NCBI GenBank assembly: GCA_025935235.1
Contig: JAICVT010000309.1
Location: 1 to 5,332 of the forward strand
Length of the DNA: 5,332 nt
DNA from: Ktedonobacterales bacterium
Lineage (GTDB): Bacteria > Chloroflexota > Ktedonobacteria > Ktedonobacterales > JADMIN01
Reading direction: 5' to 3'
Part shown: piece by piece, positions 4,120-5,332 of the stretch
Numbering within the stretch: the first letter of the stretch is position 1
Layout of the letters: every line of letters starts with the position of its first letter
Program-made: the position numbers and the translations under genes
The notes under the pieces: generated by a model
The model's database searches: none
What the model was told of the DNA's origin: nothing
Seen by the model: the letters and a program-made list of their open reading frames with translations, nothing else

Positions 4120-5332
4120 CTATGCGCCCAATGCAATCGGCAGGCGGCCAGTAGGAGCGAACACGCCGAAGAGCGCGTCCACCGCGGCGGCCAGCGCGGG
4201 CGGTGTGTAGTCATAGATCGCGAGGTAGGTTGGGAGTTGGGAGAAGGTCGCCGCGTCGTAGGGGTCGCAGGCGGCGATGGCGACGATGGGCCGCCAGCTG
4301 GCGACCAGCCGCGCGATCAGCGCGGCCTGGCGCGGATCGCGGCTGGCGTTGAGCGTCGCCAGGATGATGAGATCGGCGGACTGCGCCTCAGCCTGCGCCG
4401 CGTCCACCTCGGCAGGGTCAGCCTCAGCGCCGATCAGCGCGCCGCGTGTGTTGGCGTGATGCGCCGCCACACGCTCGACCAGCGCCTGATGCATATACGG
4501 CGTGTCGCTGGCCTGCGTGAAGCTCGCCGTCGCCTGCGCGAGGACGAAGATGCGCGCTTCGGCGGCCAGCCGCGCGGGCAGCAGGCGCGCCTCGTCGCGC
4601 ACGAGTGTCACCGCGCGGCGATAGGCGTCCGCGGCGAGCCGCTGATGCTCTGGCGAGCTGACCGACGCGCCCTCGACCGGCGCGGGCAGTCGCTCCCATG
4701 CCAGATAGCGCGCTTTGAGGCGCAGCACGCGATCCGCTCCCTGCCGCAGCGCCTCCGCTGAGAGCGCGCCGGAGGCTAGCGCGGCGCGCGCCTGGGCGAT
4801 GGCCTCCCGCTGCCGCTCCAGCGTGTGCGAGATCAGGATCAGATCAGCGCCCGCTTGCATGGCCAGCGCCGCGCCGCGCGCCACGCCGACCGTCTTCGCC
4901 ACCGCGCCCATCTCCAGGCAGTCGGTCATCAGCACGCCGTCGAAGCCCAGCGCCTCGCGCGCCACACGCATGATGGTCGGCGAGAGCGTGGCGGGAACCT
5001 GCTCGTCGGACGCCAGCGCGGACAGCCGCAGATGCCCCAGCATGACGCTATCGGCGCCCGCCGCCACGCCCGCGCGGAATGGCGCCAGCTCGACCCGCTC
5101 CAGCCGCTCGCGCGTGTGTGGGACGGTTGGCATGCCGACGTGTGAATCATCCGAGGTATCGCCATGACCGGGGAAGTGCTTGATCGAAGTGATGATCCCG
5201 GCGGCGTGGTAGCCACGCACGGCGGCGGCGGTATGGCGCGCGACGAGGCGTGGATCTTGCCCGAAGGAGCGCACGCCGATGACCGGGTTGGCGGGATTGC
5301 TGTTGATGTCGGCGACAGGCGCGAGATTCATG
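4120..5332 (-). CDS. nagZ: Family 3 glycoside hydrolase, NagZ-type beta-N-acetylhexosaminidase (5' part missing, runs off right edge)
   Basis: The minus-strand frame ends in TAG at 4122-4120 and is still open at the right edge. Its first in-window Met lies inside the conserved strand NLAPVADINSNPANPVIG, so roughly the first 100 residues or more are missing. Numbering from that Met, the catalytic barrel shows RSFGQDP (21-27), KHFPGHGDT (51-59) and the D62-S63-H64 general acid/base dyad typical of NagZ enzymes. The nucleophile motif MTDCLEMGA has its Asp at 137. Residues about 235-403 form the GH3 C-terminal alpha/beta domain, present in Bacillus-type two-domain NagZ but absent from E. coli NagZ. 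The enzyme removes non-reducing N-acetylglucosamine from muropeptides or chitooligosaccharides during cell-wall recycling. Whether it is secreted cannot be told without the N-terminus. It is convergent with the MazG-like gene, and codon use is native and GC-rich. Confidence 0.92.
   Translation of the reverse strand, partial: MNLAPVADINSNPANPVIGVRSFGQDPRLVARHTAAAVRGYHAAGIITSIKHFPGHGDTSDDSHVGMPTVPHTRERLERVELAPFRAGVAAGADSVMLGHLRLSALASDEQVPATLSPTIMRVAREALGFDGVLMTDCLEMGAVAKTVGVARGAALAMQAGADLILISHTLERQREAIAQARAALASGALSAEALRQGADRVLRLKARYLAWERLPAPVEGASVSSPEHQRLAADAYRRAVTLVRDEARLLPARLAAEARIFVLAQATASFTQASDTPYMHQALVERVAAHHANTRGALIGAEADPAEVDAAQAEAQSADLIILATLNASRDPRQAALIARLVASWRPIVAIAACDPYDAATFSQLPTYLAIYDYTPPALAAAVDALFGVFAPTGRLPIALGA

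Noticed and set aside
3958..4761. A plus-strand open frame of 267 codons covering the intergenic repeat and the NagZ end.
   Set aside because: It crosses the inverted repeat and runs antisense to the convincing GH3 gene. The product is Arg/Gly-rich with no recognisable motif.

Overview
This is a high-GC window (gene bodies roughly 65-75 % GC by eye, strongly biased to GCG, CGC and CTG codons) from a bacterial chromosome. C-rich fold-back repeats between genes, a Gram-positive-style two-domain NagZ, a stand-alone MazG-like protein and a YyaL-family protein would suit Chloroflexota or another high-GC terrestrial or thermophilic lineage. That placement is an inference; no rRNA or other marker gene is present.

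Layout from left to right. (1) Positions 1-140 hold the first 46 codons of a minus-strand gene for a single-pass membrane protein that runs off the left edge. (2) Positions 141-469 are a 329-base non-coding gap. Its left part is GC-rich and carries two adjacent hairpins that look like a dispersed repeat. Its right part is clearly less GC-rich and leads into the next gene. (3) Positions 470-1396 encode an intact GIY-YIG endonuclease with three tandem C-terminal modules of about 44 residues. Its base composition (about 43-50 % GC in hand-counted rows) and codon use differ sharply from its neighbours, so it is probably an acquired, free-standing homing-type endonuclease. (4) Positions 1389-3530 encode a full-length YyaL/DUF255 (COG1331, SPATA20-like) protein. 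Its GTG start overlaps the end of the endonuclease gene, and its ribosome binding site lies within the endonuclease's last codons. (5) Positions 3578-3910 encode a small MazG-like nucleotide pyrophosphohydrolase, probably co-transcribed with the YyaL-like gene. (6) Positions 3911-4119 lie between convergent genes and contain an imperfect, nested inverted repeat of about 181 bases. (7) Positions 4120-5332 are the C-terminal 403 residues of a minus-strand family 3 glycoside hydrolase (NagZ-type beta-N-acetylhexosaminidase) that continues past the right edge.

The YyaL-like, MazG-like and NagZ genes look like ordinary housekeeping or accessory metabolism (redox or uncharacterised, nucleotide-pool sanitation, cell-wall recycling) and do not form one pathway. 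The unusual part is the endonuclease cassette between two GC-rich genes, placed so that the start of the YyaL-like gene is embedded in its 3' end. I see no CRISPR array, tRNA, rRNA or transposase, and no evidence for a larger undescribed system.
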